The notes: generated from the letters alone by a model not told the origin. A stretch of DNA of 64,000 nt from Setoptus koraiensis (GCA_048013815.1 CM106586.1:18290001-18354000); one strand, 5' to 3'; positions 11,392 to 24,243 are shown, counted from the first letter of the stretch. Translations and numbers: made by a program.

Positions 11392-13310
11392 ATGGATGGA
11401 GACGATTTTGCCTCAATCCAGCTACTGGGCACCTTGAATGATGGCTTCAAATCTAATGATTTTAACACTGATGTAGCGAAATATTTTCGCATCTTTCAAG
11501 AGGAAAGTATTGTCGATCACTCTTTCACAATCAACGAGGGCCTCAGGAATGAAGCAAACTCACTGACCATTTCAAACGCCATTGTCAACAATAACAAACC
11601 AAAAAACCAAGCCTGCCATGTAGTATTTCATCCAAGTAATAGTCAACAACTAGGATCAATTAAACAGGAATTCGCACAACCTATTGTCTATGATTCTAGC
11701 TTTAAACAACTAGATCTGCAACAACAACACCAACAATTCTTACAACTACAACAACAGTCAATGGTAGATGTTCAATATGTCTACTATGATGATATTAATT
11801 GCCAGCATAATATTCATCACTCATCATCTCACCAAAGAGCTGATATTGGAACTAATAATCTCCTAGTAGCACAAAATATTACTAATACCAGTAGTAACGC
11901 TTGTAGTGGTAGTGTCAATAGTGGTAGTAGTAATAGCAATGATAACGGTGTGCTCTTAGTCCCTGATTCGAAAACACTAATCAACACTTTTATCAAGTGT
12001 CAAAATTGTAATCTCAAATTCAAGTCACAAGAAACACATGATAATCACGCTCGTTGTCACTCACAAAATGGAACCAGTGGTTTCAATTGTTACCTTTGCG
12101 AATTCACACGAAAGAAATGGGCTAGTCTAGCCAACCATTTATGGTCAGCGCACAAAATAGATTTGGAATTATCCAAATGTGACAAATGTGAATATAGAAC
12201 TTACAGTCAAAGCATACTAGATAGAGTCCATCTAGCAACTCACGGAGAAGAAAGAAATTTCCTATGTGAAACTTGCGATAAACGTTTCAAAACTATTAAG
12301 CAGCTCCAAAATCATAAGGTAACTATCAGGTTCAGAATAACAAAGTTAATAGACTCCATCTGAATCTAAAACCTTCTTGATATTCTGTATTATGCACGCA
12401 ATACTAACCTATATTTTTGATTGGTTTTTTCATTGTATCAATTCTCATAATGCCCAACTCCCTAGTCTACTCACAATGGTGATATCAAACCAAAGCCAGA
12501 AGTAGTCACCAGAAGTTGCGAAACTTGCCATAAGGAACTTAAAGATAAGAAGTCATTAGATAAACACATCAAAGTAGTTCACAATCGGGTAAAAAATCAT
12601 CCTTGCACTCTTTGTTCCTATAAAGCTCATTCAAGAGGTACCTTACTGACTCACATACGAGCTCAGCATACTGGTAAGTTTACTTCGCCAATTCATAATA
12701 TTTGTTATTTTCTATCAACATTAGATTGTCAACATTAGATTAACCTTTATCTTGACTTACAAATTCTTTATTGTTCACCAAAAGGAGAAAAACCTCATCG
12801 TTGTCAATTCGACCAGTGTCAGTTTTCCACTTCTGATCACAACTCATTTAGGAGACACAAATTGCGCCATGAAGGACACTATCCGTACAATTGTCCTTTC
12901 TGTGAATACCGCTCAATACAGGTAAGCATATTGGTGGAAAAACAATTATTTTCCAAATAGAGTTGGATCGAGTAACAATTGAAACAATATATCATCATCA
13001 TACTTCATCTCTGTCTCTCCCTCTCTTTCAAACTAACCAGTCCTGCTCATACAAGGACCATCTAAAGAAACACAAGAAAGAACCAAGACTGAACGAATAT
13101 CTATTTACTTGCGAAAACTGTGGATTCACTACTATCAACAAATCAAAACTGGCATCTCACCAATTTGCATGTAACAAAAGCGATGTAGAGAATAACATAG
13201 TCAGTAGCGATGAATGTTCCATCGGAAGTGCCTCCTCTTTTACATCGAATGCTCTAGCATCTGCTGCGTCCACTGGTAGAAGTGTCGTGACAGCACGGTA
13301 CCATTTATAA
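11392..13310 (+). CDS. C2H2 zinc-finger protein, nine fingers
   Basis: Probable DNA-binding transcriptional regulator; the orthologue is not recognised. Exons 11392-12318, 12466-12673, 12785-12921 and 13041-13310 join in phase to 513 residues. Residues 1-200 are Asn/Gln/Ser-rich and without a known domain. From about residue 203, nine zinc-finger units follow, for example CQNC-x12-H-x3-H, CYLC, CDKC, CETC (completed across intron 1), CETC, CTLC, the long-loop CQFDQC and CPFC (completed across intron 3). The last, CENC...H...C, is C2HC-like. A linker of the HTGEKP type spans intron 2. The short tail is Ser/Ala-rich. Two fingers being split by introns supports the joined model. The gene is convergent with the cadherin gene. 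Confidence 0.88.
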
Positions 13311-13395
13311 AACAAGAGCCCACTAAATAACGAATCATCAGAACAAATATGTTTATCTACTATAACAATTGTTTATATATTGATTGATATATAAA

Positions 13396-13401
13396 AATAA
13401 A
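13396..13401 (+). terminator. AATAAA signal(s) of zinc-finger gene
   Basis: AATAAA at 13396-13401 and again at 13404-13409, 86 bases after the stop and only about 20 bases from the stop codon of the convergent cadherin gene. Confidence 0.55.
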
Positions 13402-13427
13402 TTAATAAATATGAATTAAAATCTACA

Positions 13428-15869
13428 TTATGATATACCAGGAGATAGTACGCTGTGATATGCTGGCGTCCAACCTGATAGATAGTCCCAATTATATGTA
13501 CCTGTTAAATCAACTGTATTTACTAATTGAATAGGAACACCAGGTATATTGGTCCATTTATCTAATGTTGGCGTTGCGCTCCTCTGGTGGGGGCATGTGG
13601 GTAGTTGATGAGTTGGTGGTTGTTTACTGATGGTTAGCTGACTACCACCAGATGCAAGAATCATCATTGATGCATCATTAATAGATTGATATGGATGGGG
13701 TGCCAAATGATTACTATGTGCAGAGTACATGGTCTGGTATGGATTGGTAGTGGGTATATTGTTGGTGCTAGACATGATGCCATTGACATGATGATGACTA
13801 CCATAACTTCCGTCTCCTTTAAATTGACCACTATTAGTTGAAAGAGCTAGTCCTGCTTCTATGTAAGTTGACTCTTGCTTGTTTTTTGCTCGATAGGCAA
13901 ATGTCAGAACAAATATACAAAATAAACATATTATAGCTATGAATATGGACCCTGATGTCATTTGATTGATGAGAGTTTCACTTGATATTGAAGAGTTTAG
14001 TGCCCCGGGTGTGTGTCGATCGCTCGAGTTTTCGATAGCTTGGCTGTCTCCTATGTGGATTTCAATGGTCCTAGTTGTTATCGAAGAAGGACTAAAATCA
14101 TTACCATCGCTAGCTGTCAGAGTGAGCTTGAAGACGGACTTGCTTGAGCGATCCAATTCTCCCTTTACAACCAATAGATAAGTAGTTGGATCTTGGCTAT
14201 TCAGTTCGAATTTTCCATCTCCACCACTCAATTGTAATAGGAATAATTGTTGTTTAGTACTATCGACATTCTTTTGAGGATTGATGGCATTGGGGGAATC
14301 GGCGTCCTCGATTGTAACTCTGGCGATCACCTCGCCAGGTTTTATACTCTCACTAATAACTGGGTTTCTATTTTCTGTCAAAAACAATATATTAATAGTT
14401 GGTGGATTGTCATTGACATCTATCACATTAATAGTAACAATAGTGTAGGTTTTCAGCGATTGAACTCCTCCGTCTCTAGCCTCGATAACCAGTTCGTGAA
14501 CTGGCTCTGTTTCAAAATCGAGCTCTCTAACTAGGAATATTTTTCCTGTGTCGGGATTAATGCCAAAGTAAGGAGCATTTGGCGATTGTACGAAATTATT
14601 CTCTATACGTATATCATTATCTAGAGTATCGCCACTTATATATCCAGGATAGGTTTTAGTTGGCTCTAAGGTGGTAGACTTGATTGTTGTTGATGTGGGC
14701 TGTTGTTGAGAGTGCCCTGTTCTTTTCAATATGTGATAGGTGATTTGACCATTTTGATCAGCATCGGGATCATGGGCTTCGACTTGTAATATTGTTGTGC
14801 CAGTGATCGCGTTCTCTTTGACCTCTCCTTCATATCTGTCTTGCTTAAAGACGGGTTTGTTGTCATTCAAATCTTGCACAGTTATATCTACTACAAGCTG
14901 ACCAACAAGAGGGGGCGATCCACCATCGATGGCCTCAATGGTCAGTTGGTAGGAGGAAACATTTTCACGATCAAGCGGAGCATTAGCCACCTCCAGATCC
15001 ACATAGAGCATATCACCGGTTCTGTTTTGTATTAATTTGAAGATGTCATTCTTATTGCCCGAGACAATTTTATATTCTTTGATACCAAATTGTGTTGAAT
15101 CTTGATCAATTGCAACAGGTAGGGATCTTCTGGCACCCTTGCTACCCTCAGGCAAAGCAAAAGATGTTTTATTGTTAGGCAAAAATGTGGGCCTATTATC
15201 GTTGACGTCCCGAACAATGATGGTGCATGTTATTTCAACACCATTGGATGCAATGGCTAAGAACGAGTATTGATCTTTGAATTCGCGATCTAATACCACT
15301 GTAGTTCTTATTTCGCCTGTTGCGTGATTGATATTGAGCGCACTTCTAATCTCTTCTTCCCTTGTCTGGTGCGTGGGCAATATGAGAAATGGTGGCTGGC
15401 CTTGAGGCGACTTGATAAAGCCAACAAGCGTGTTGTTGGGCAAATTCTCACCTATTTCAAATTTGAGATCATTGAAATTATGAGATTGTTGTTGTTGTTG
15501 TTGTTGCTGATATGAGGGAGTAGTTTTTGTTTGGGTAGATTGTGATGATGATTGTGAGGTAATTTGTGATTGTGGTTGCTGTTGCGGTTGCTGTTGTTGC
15601 TGGGGTCTGGCTAGAATTTGTTGAGTGCTCACAGATAATGTGATAATAAAAAACAATATGATTACAGTATGATTAAGCAACATAAAATTATGTTTTGCCC
15701 GAATGTGATTCATTGTGCATTTTTCGTTAGAATTAAATGTATTATTGTGCATTTGTGTTGGCTGCTTTCGGGCGAAGCCAACAATATTATTATTACTTAA
15801 ATAATCTTGTCTGTGTCTTGTTGAGGTGGACAAGTGTAATTGGTGGCTATGTTGGCTTGTATGATACAT
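13428..15869 (-). CDS. short classical-type (proto)cadherin, single exon
   Basis: Calcium-dependent cell-adhesion receptor on the plasma membrane. The first ATG gives 813 residues; a start at residue 53 or 63 of this model would place a normal signal peptide (hydrophobic core about 66-85, ending STQQILA) at the N-terminus and may be the true one. A Gln-rich linker follows, then four cadherin repeats at roughly 135-232, 234-343, 344-493 and 497-609. Three end in the calcium-binding motifs DVNDNRP, DLNDNKP and DVNDNPP; the LDRE and DxD motifs are also visible. Repeat 3 carries a Ser/Thr-rich insertion of about 45 residues. One transmembrane helix lies at about 640-660, followed by a 150-residue tail ending near NWDYLSGWTPAY, which recalls the C-terminal NWDYL motif of dachsous-like and classical cadherins. 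No introns are seen, like the large exon of vertebrate protocadherins. Confidence 0.88.
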   Translation of the reverse strand: MYHTSQHSHQLHLSTSTRHRQDYLSNNNIVGFARKQPTQMHNNTFNSNEKCTMNHIRAKHNFMLLNHTVIILFFIITLSVSTQQILARPQQQQQPQQQPQSQITSQSSSQSTQTKTTPSYQQQQQQQQSHNFNDLKFEIGENLPNNTLVGFIKSPQGQPPFLILPTHQTREEEIRSALNINHATGEIRTTVVLDREFKDQYSFLAIASNGVEITCTIIVRDVNDNRPTFLPNNKTSFALPEGSKGARRSLPVAIDQDSTQFGIKEYKIVSGNKNDIFKLIQNRTGDMLYVDLEVANAPLDRENVSSYQLTIEAIDGGSPPLVGQLVVDITVQDLNDNKPVFKQDRYEGEVKENAITGTTILQVEAHDPDADQNGQITYHILKRTGHSQQQPTSTTIKSTTLEPTKTYPGYISGDTLDNDIRIENNFVQSPNAPYFGINPDTGKIFLVRELDFETEPVHELVIEARDGGVQSLKTYTIVTINVIDVNDNPPTINILFLTENRNPVISESIKPGEVIARVTIEDADSPNAINPQKNVDSTKQQLFLLQLSGGDGKFELNSQDPTTYLLVVKGELDRSSKSVFKLTLTASDGNDFSPSSITTRTIEIHIGDSQAIENSSDRHTPGALNSSISSETLINQMTSGSIFIAIICLFCIFVLTFAYRAKNKQESTYIEAGLALSTNSGQFKGDGSYGSHHHVNGIMSSTNNIPTTNPYQTMYSAHSNHLAPHPYQSINDASMMILASGGSQLTISKQPPTHQLPTCPHQRSATPTLDKWTNIPGVPIQLVNTVDLTGTYNWDYLSGWTPAYHSVLSPGIS

Positions 15870-16562
15870 GTTTGGTTGCTTGTTGATAATAATACAATTT
15901 GACAACAACAGAAAATAAAAATAATGTGATGTGATTTAATTGATCTCGATGAGGACACTGGTGATGTGGTGTTGTTTTTGTTTGTTGTTGTGCACCCACT
16001 TGGACATTTCGACTAACTAATATTATCAACTACTGACATAAATATAATAGTGTGTGAGATGGCATGTGAAAACTGATGATGGGTGAGATAATATGACGAC
16101 GATATAAGATAATAATAATAATGCTTTATGTCAAATAATAGAAACGTCCTTGTCGATGGTCAAAGTTTGAATCAAATGGACGCAGCGCGTTGAAACTTGT
16201 TGTTGGCTGTTGCTGCGCGTCGATGCACAGTGGTGCACACACAAAGGCACAGTTGAGTGTGATGGTGCAGCAGCGCTATAGAGTGTGCAGCAGCGCTGGC
16301 CCGTACAGTGATAAGTACTAGTGTGTGTGCGCGTTAGCGTTTGCAGCGCATGTAATGGTCATCTGAGAGAGAGGGAGAGATATAGATACACACAACATTG
16401 GTGCAGCTTTTGGATTTATGTGTGACCCACCCTTTATGCTTTTATGCTTTTATGCTTGTGGCCTTGCTTGCCGCTTCTAAATTATACGAACGAAATAAAA
16501 TAAAAATAATGATAATATAAAATATACTACGGCAGCAGCAACAGCCGCTAGCGGCGGCTAAT

Positions 16563-16700
16563 GTGCGTGCGCTTGTTGCCTGTTGGCCGTGCTTGCTGGT
16601 GCTGTTGTTGCTGGTGCTGTTGTTGCTGGCGCTGCTGATGCCGATGCTGTTGTTGCCAGTTGTTGCCAGTTGTTGGTGCCAGTCGCTGGTAGTTGTTGGC
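16563..16700. repeat. TTG/CTG-rich interrupted array
   Basis: Repeated TGCTGTTGTTGCTGG units, followed by repeated GTTGTTGCCA units. Confidence 0.75.
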
Positions 16701-18295
16701 GCTGCGGTGTGCGCGTTGCCCGTTGCCCGTGTCGTGGCTATAGCTGTAGCTGTTGACGAACGATGGCTCGTATGGCTCGTATAGTTCGCGTATGGCTGAT
16801 GCTGGGTGAGTTCGAAACGACTCGCAAACGAAGCAACAAATTCGACTGCGGCCAAACTACGGCCATGCTAACACAACGCACACACACTGGCGTGCGTTCC
16901 ACTCCCTGTCGCCCCCACTGCGCTGGTCGTTGCTTCAACGCGTTCGCGATTCGCGATGCGTGTGCACCATCGAGCGAACGCATGAGCGAATCACTGGCAC
17001 ACATCGGCACTCTCTCGCATTCGAATTTCGAGCTGCGAACTGCGGACTGCGAACTCCGCGCTGCCAGTTTCGAACTGCGAACTCGGCACTGCGAATTTCG
17101 AACCGCGAACTCCTCGAACGATCAGAGAGCCTGGGAATGGACAGTCCGCTACGACCATTGAAATGGCACACACACGCACTGCGCACACCACGCACACTGG
17201 GCACATCGCCAGTGAAGTGGACAGAAGCCGAGCGCGGCGTTGCGTTGGGCCGCCAGTTGCATTGGTGCATTGGTGCAGCCCGACGGTGCGCCGCATCTGA
17301 TGCGTCTGGTGCGTCTGATGCGTCTGACGCATCTGATGCAGCCAACAAGCGGCCAGTGTGCAGCGCGCACGGTGTAGGTGTCTCACGAGTGGTGCGCACC
17401 ATACCGCCGACTGCAGACTGTGGTGCAGACTGCGCAGCAAACTGCTGACATGCAGACTGCCAACAAAGGCAGCAGCAACAACAACAACAACGACAACACC
17501 GATGACAGAACAAGGCAAACTAATCAGCTAGTGTTTGCTGTTTGCATCTCTATCGCTAATTACTACCACCAGCACCGCTGGCGCGCTTAACAACAGCAAC
17601 AGCAACAACAACAACAAGCGACCGAGCACTACTCCTAATCTTGTCCACTTGCACACACACGCACACGCACTGTCCGTTATTTGCATTATTCACCTGTTGT
17701 TGTTGTTGTTGCTGTTGCTCTTATCTTGTGCTCGCTGCACTGCTGCTGGCACGTTGGGCCAACGGCGTGCACGTACGGCCAGTGTGGAGCCGGAGAAGTG
17801 GCCATTGTGTAGCAGAATGGATTAGTATGGCGCTGGGCCGCTGGCAGACGGACAACAACAATAGCACGCAAACAAATGGCACCTATCAAGATATATCTGA
17901 TTTGAGCCAGCAGCAACAGCACCGTTGGGGATTATCGTGTCAATTACTGACAACTGCTGCCAGCCACCACACAAACACAGCCATGCAACCCGAGACGCAA
18001 ACTCTTTCTCGTCGTCTCTGCGTCCCTTTGCAATCTCAACAACTCTGCCAATTTGCTGCCGCTGCCGCCGCTGCTGCAAACTGGCCGCTGCTGGCCAGCA
18101 TTGTCCGAGCGAGCATTGTCCGAGCGAGCAGCGGTATCGAATTTGCGCGTGCCCGCTCGCCTGTTTGTTTGTTTGTTTGCCTGGCATCACTCCAATATTT
18201 GGAGTGCAAACGCTCGCGCTGCTGGCACCAAATGAGACGAGACTCGCACGGCAAACAATTAACCAGCTTACATAGGGGCGCCTCCGATCTGCGCC

Positions 18296-18343
18296 CGTCC
18301 GTCCGTCCGCTCGCCCGTCCGTCCGCTCGCCCGTCCGTCCGCG
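18296..18343. repeat. CGTCCGTCCGCTCGCC repeat
   Basis: About three copies of a 16-base unit built of CGTC tetranucleotides and a GCTCGCC segment. Confidence 0.85.
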
Positions 18344-19034
18344 CGTCAGTTTGCGCCGATACGCGCCCTCTCGCTCTTTTGGGTGTCCCTCTCGGTGCAA
18401 TTGCCAATCCAATTAGCTCAACATGCTCGGCAGCGCCTCGCATCGCACCGATGCAGGCCACACCCGTTAGCCAGTTTGCTGGCAGCGCGCAGTTTGTGCG
18501 CCGGCCAGCACCGGTCTAGTGCCAGGCTAATTAGTAGGTAGTAAGGCAATAAAGTTTGCGCGCGAGCTTGCGCACCTTCGCACCGCCACGCACCATCTGT
18601 GCGCCTGTGTGCCCGACTGTAATTAAATCACCTGGAATCAATCTCTGACAGACGAGCGCTCATATGGGCCAGCACTTGTGGCGCGTGGCGACCGGTGCGC
18701 GCGCAAATCTGGCCAGATTGATACATCTGACACGCATCTGGTTGCATTGATATATTGATATATGCGCCATGATGTATGCAGACGATGTATGCAGATGATG
18801 TATGCAGATGAGGTGCGCGATGATACGCGTCCGTGGTGCACGAGACGATACGTGTCGATGATGTACGCAGACGCAGATATGTGGTGCGCCTGTTGCTCCC
18901 TCTGTTTATTATCTGGTCAAGCTGCCAACCTGCAGCGCCGACACGAGTGATAAGCAAATTTTGTGCGCCAGTGCTGCCAGTTGGATCGCTCCACAATTGC
19001 CAAGAGACTGCGCTCACTGCAACGATCATCGTGT

Positions 19035-19110
19035 CGTTGTTGTTGTTGCCGCTGTCGTTGTTGTTGTTGCCGCTGTCGCTGTTGTTGTTGTTGCTGTCGT
19101 TGTTGTTGAG
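19035..19110. repeat. TTG/CGCTG array
   Basis: Repeated GTTGTTGTTGCCGCTGTC units of about 24 bases. Confidence 0.8.
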
Positions 19111-19514
19111 CCCTGCAAAGTTATGGCCTGCCCTCTCGTTTGTTGCCGGCTGACAGCGGTGCCAGGCCGAGACTGGCCATCATCGTGGCCATTATTACTA
19201 CTGGCACTACTGCTCGAGAGCGCCTGATGATAATGGTGCGTGCTTGGCGTGTTGTTGCAGCGCCAGCAGCACCAACAGCGGCAACAACAACAACGGCAAC
19301 AACAACGGCAACAACAACGCCAAAGATACCACTAATGTTAATGTTCGGCGCTTCTTCTGCTGCTGCTGGCACTCGTGCACCGAAAGAGACTAGTTGTTAG
19401 TGCGGCCAGAGAACCAAGTGAACCAAATAGAGCAAGAACAGTAGAAGTAAACTAAATTAAGATGGTGATGATGATTGAAGGTTTGCCTCGCTCCAGGCGC
19501 ACACCAGGCCCACG

Positions 19515-19650
19515 GCCCAACAGCAGCAGCACAACAACAGCAGCACAACAGCGGCAGCACAACAGCAGCGCCGGCACAACAACGACAGCAACAACAGCAG
19601 CTCAACAACGACGCCAACAACAACGGCAGCACAACAGCGGCACAGACCGG
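19515..19650. repeat. CAACAGCAG / CACAACAG array
   Basis: Interspersed CAACAG, CACAACAGC and CAACGACAGC units over about 135 bases. Confidence 0.8.
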
Positions 19651-21670
19651 CGCACACTGGCACGCTGAGAGAGAAAGCGCGCGCGCACGCACAGGTAAGA
19701 GGAGCTGACAATGGGCAAGCGCTGTCACGGACAAAGGTGAGCGCGCGCACACGGCCGAAGCCCCCAGCCCCTGGCCGTTAATTGTCTTCACGGAGTGTGC
19801 CCGTTGGCCAGTGTGTCCAGTGCGGCCACTAGCGACTGCGAGCGACTGCGAGCGACTGCGAGCGACCAGTAACTGCGAGCGACCGGCCACTGCGAGCACT
19901 TCGTTTCTGGGCCGGACAAGAGCGAAGGGCCGGCGGAGAAAGCGCACAGTGAGAGCGGCCACAATGGAAAGAATGGCCAGCGGACAGCGCATTTGCATCT
20001 ATAATGCACGCTGACCATGACTCCCTATTCACATTTGTGTGCGTGTGTGCTGCACACAAAGAGCCGTTCGCCCGATCGACGCACCGAATCTGTTCGCGTT
20101 CGCATCGGCGTTCGCGTTCGGCGTTCGAACTGGAGTCGGCGTTCGAGCTGGATTCGGCGCTCGGATCGGCGACGCTCCAACTCCGAACGCAATCGGAGCC
20201 GCGCTCTGCGCCTCCGCTCGCCCCTCTGCAGCACCGACGGAGCGTTCCATTTGTGCGGCCCGTGGCCCGGTCGCCGCTCGGCGTTCGCGTCTCGGGTCGC
20301 GTCTCGGGTCGCGTCTCGGTCCGCGCCGGCCCCACGTTCTCGTGCATGCAAACTGACAACTGTGGGCGGCACTTGAACCGGCCCGTCGCAACAGCTCGCA
20401 ACGGCTAGCCGGCCGGCGAGTCGGTGCATCACATTTTGGCTGGCAGTCGCAAGTTGCGAGTGGCAACTGTTTTCGGGCCGCTCGCACTCGATCGGCAACG
20501 CATGTCAGCGACGCCGATGAAGAGATCCGATCTCTCGAGGCACGGTCGTGTTTGCATGCGGCCGCCACTGGCAAGAGTATCAATTATTGTTGTTGTTGCT
20601 GCTGCTGCTGCCCGAATCGTGCCTCCAATATGCATTTTCGACACACCCTGGCTTCTGCGCCGGCACAGAAGCCGGCACCCAAACTGGCGAGAGCTCGCAT
20701 TTTTGTTGCAACAGGCCAGCCGGCGATGCACTTGCAGCGTCGCCGGGCCTGTTGCATCGCGTTGCAACAAGTGCACCGATCGGCACCGTGACGCAAGCGC
20801 CGGCACTCTGGTAACTCTAGGAGAGACTCGGCTCTGGCTACCAGAGGCGGTGCGGCCGAGCCGCGGCCGACGGACATTAAAAACGAATATAAACTCAAAT
20901 GTAAGTGCGGCCGGCCGGCCGGCGTTGTTTTGGCCTGAGCGCTTCATGCGCAATAATCACAATGGCGCTGCCAGTAGCCGGCAACAACTGCGCTAATCAT
21001 CATCAATCTCGTCATCGTCAGCAACGACAGCGCAACAACGACAGCGACATCATAACAACAACGCTGACGACAACAAAGCAATGGGCAATTTGCCAGCACC
21101 ACTCGGCCGCCGCTTGTTGCAGCGGCTGCAGTGGTTGCGTGGTTGCAGTGGTGCAGTGGTGCAGTGGTGCAGTGGTGCAGTTGCTGGCTGCGGCCGTTCG
21201 GTAGCCGCAAGTGCAAAGTGGCCAGCGCAGACGCGAAAGCGGAGAGAGTGCAAAGTGCCAAGTGCAGCCAGACGGCGCAACCAAACAACAATTACCTGTC
21301 CGCTGCGAGCGCTGCGATGCAACCGCGCCGAGATGCCAGCACGCCGGGATGCGCTAACGTGCCCACGACGCCAAGCGGGCCTAATTGACGGGCCGCCACG
21401 GTGCTAGCACTTGCCAGGTGAGTCTCACGGCCCGTCGTCACGGGCCGGCTCACAAGCGGGCGGCCCGCGAGCCCGCGGCTCGTCGGCTAGGCGGCGCCGC
21501 ATGGGCTCACCTGGGCCTGGGTGGCGCGTTGATGGCGCGCTGTCGACAGCTAATCAATGTCGCATGTGTCCGCCGGTGCTCATGGGAAGCGCCGCGCCAT
21601 CGGCTATTAATCAACTATTGGCCGCAAAGGGCTCTCTGTGGCCGAACACGAGTGGCTCCGCCGCCAACAG

Positions 21671-21712
21671 CGACGGCGACAACAACAGCAACAACAACAA
21701 CAGCAACAACAA

Positions 21713-21759
<47 letters not shown>

Positions 21760-21830
21760 TCAACAACAACAACGACAACAGCGACAGCGAAAACGACAAC
21801 AACAACCGCAGCGACAGCAGCGGCGACGGG
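21671..21830. repeat. CAACAG microsatellite
   Basis: A long CAA/CAG array with a strictly hexameric CAGCAA core (about 21716-21758), followed by CGACAG-containing units. All three frames are open, giving artificial poly-Gln, poly-Asn and poly-Thr frames. Confidence 0.9.
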
Positions 21831-22450
21831 CGAGTTCAATTGGGCGGCATGAACGTGTGTTCATGGTCAGTTAAATTAGGCATTGGCTCGTGTTAATTCG
21901 GGCTGGCTGTTTGTTTGCGTCGTCGTCGCTGCTTTTGTACTTCACCGGTTGATTTGGGCCGCATTTCGGTTGCATTGGCCGGCGTCGGGGCTGGTTTGGG
22001 TCGTTGCCACTTGTGGCGTGCCTCTCGAGTTGAGATAAACTCGCCAGCAGCGGCAACAACAGCAACAGCAACAACTACAACTCCGACGAGCACGACGCCA
22101 ACAGCGACAAAGCCACTCGCAACAAACATGGCCGCGATGTTTGCGTTGATAAGTCATGCCGGGCACCAGCTACAAATAGAGCCGAGAAAGGGTTTGCCGC
22201 CGCCGCCGTCGCCGCTGTTTGTTTGCGAGCGGCGGCGGCGGCCGCCGCCTCGCTCGTGGCAACTCTTTGGCCAGCCACGGCCGCTCTGGCCTTGCGTTCG
22301 TGGCCAGAGCGGCCAAAGTGGCCGGAGTGAGCAGTGGCCAGAGCGGCCAATTTGGCCGAATGGCCAGTGCGCAGGCCCCGGGCTCGCGGCCTGCTGCGTC
22401 TGATTGGCTCAACAATCGCATTGAGTGGATTGATTGTTGACCGGCCGCGA

Positions 22451-22529
22451 TGACCACGAGTGTAAGGTGACCACGAATGTGAGCTGACCACGCATGTGAG
22501 GTGACCACGCATGTGAGGTGACCACGATG
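22451..22529. repeat. 17-base tandem repeat, 4.5 copies
   Basis: Units of TGACCACGCATGTGAGG with substitutions in the first two copies. Confidence 0.88.
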
Positions 22530-23165
22530 ACGCCCATAAGCAAACACCCGATCGTGCACAATATACACATTTGCCACATAAACACATGGGTGGGTATGGG
22601 CCGGTTGTTGGTTATTAGCAGCGGGTTTGGCGCTCGCCGGCGCTCACTTGTTGCCCAAATACAAAAGTGGCCAGCAGAAACAAAAGAATCGATTCGGCTG
22701 CTTCCAATCAGCGACAATAAACACACACTGCATCGGATGTGGCGGGTCTGGCCATAGTGGATAATTAGTGCCCCACATACAATTGCACACATAACGCTGC
22801 CGCCATACTACCGCCGGTGCACTGCTGCTAATAGTGATAATAGTGGTAAAAGTGGTGATAGTGGTAACAGTGGTGATAGTGATGATAGTGTATCTGGTAG
22901 TGGACACTCGCGCCAACACACTCTGGTGGCCAGAGTGGCCAATTTCAAAACTCTTCAAACTTTTCGAAACGCTCGCTCGCAAATTGGCGGCCGACCGGCA
23001 GTGTCGTTAATGACATCTCTCTATTAATTGAGAGCCTCTCGTCGCGCAGTCTGTTTGTATCTCTGTTGCAGTCTCTCGCCCATCGACTGTCGCCAATTAA
23101 TTATATAACCTAGCCTGCGCGGCAAGCCCTGCCACTGCGTCAACTTGACCGACCGCATCAAATAT

Positions 23166-23197
23166 CCGAGCGTCCGAGCGTCCGAGCGTCCGAGCGT
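23166..23197. repeat. 8-base tandem repeat, 4 exact copies
   Basis: Four perfect copies of CCGAGCGT. Confidence 0.92.
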
Positions 23198-23774
23198 GCG
23201 CATGTCCGTGCACCGTGCAAGGCATGCGGAGCCGAGACCAAAAGCTAATGAACTCATATACCAGCCACATGTAACATCGGCGCACAATACTGATATTAAT
23301 GCGCTGCAATTTGTCGCTGGTGCACCGACAAATTGTTGTCGTTGTTGCTGCTGTCGTTGTCGTTGCTGCTCTTGTCGCTGTTGGCCAGCGGGCAACAGGC
23401 AACAGCGTCACCTCGAGGCTCGAGCCTCGAGCCGTCCAATTGGAGATGATGGTTGACATTTTGATTAATCAAACACGGTGCAGGTGAAGTGGTGCACATT
23501 CAACACTCGAAAGGCACAAACTCAAACACTGTGCTGAGCGTCGAGACCAGACAACTATCAACACCTCATCATGGCACTGAATCATTCGCAGTTGGTGCGT
23601 GCACGGAATTCATTTTTGCTGCTCTCGCTCGGTGCGTCGAGTCGGGCGCGACTCGGGCGCGACTCGGACGCGACTTGAATGCGACCGATGCCACTTTGAT
23701 GCGACTAGTGCGACTGATGCGACTTGCACCAACGGCGGCTCACCTCGCTCTGCCTGGCAGAGCAACTAATGTAG

Positions 23775-23865
23775 CCAACTGGTGCGGCCGACTAGTGCGG
23801 CCGACTGGTGCGGCCAACTGGTGCAGCCAATTGGTGCAGCCAATTGGTGCAGCCAGTTGGTGCAG
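23775..23865. repeat. 15-base tandem repeat, about 6 copies
   Basis: Units of TGGTGCAGCCAATTG, with the first copies reading TGGTGCGGCCGACT. Confidence 0.82.
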
Positions 23866-24159
23866 TGTCCGCAGAGAGCAAACAGACGCAGCAGAGGAAG
23901 TCAATGTTTGTTGCTTGTTTGTTTACTAGCGATGGCGAGCAGCGAAATAGTTGAACAAATAGTCGGCCGGCGAGATTATTATCTAACTGCGCACTGCGGA
24001 GCGCGGGCTGCGACAGCAGACAGTCTCGGGACTCGGCACTCGGCACTCGGACCGAACAGCGATCGGCACTCGGACCGAGCGGAGATCGGGATCGGGCACA
24101 CACAGTGGAACTGCTGATCAATTATTTATACGCCGTCAAGTGCAGCCAGCAAGTATAAC

Positions 24160-24243
24160 AACGACGGCAACAGCAACAACACCGACAGCAACAGCAACAA
24201 CAACGACAGCAACAACACCGACAGCAACAACAGCAACAACAAG
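24160..24243. repeat. CAACAG/CGACAG array
   Basis: Units of CGACAGCAACAACA and CAGCAACAACAC over about 85 bases. Confidence 0.82.

Noticed and set aside
17641-18519. 292-codon open frame on the plus strand in the desert
   Set aside because: It consists of Cys, Ala, Arg and Gln runs produced by simple repeats, overlaps several equally long frames on the other strand, and contains no domain.
19390-20583. Clusters of 100-200-codon frames on both strands
   Set aside because: GC-rich, stop-poor DNA with CAG arrays and CGAGCGACTG repeats explains them; the frames are mutually antisense and low complexity.
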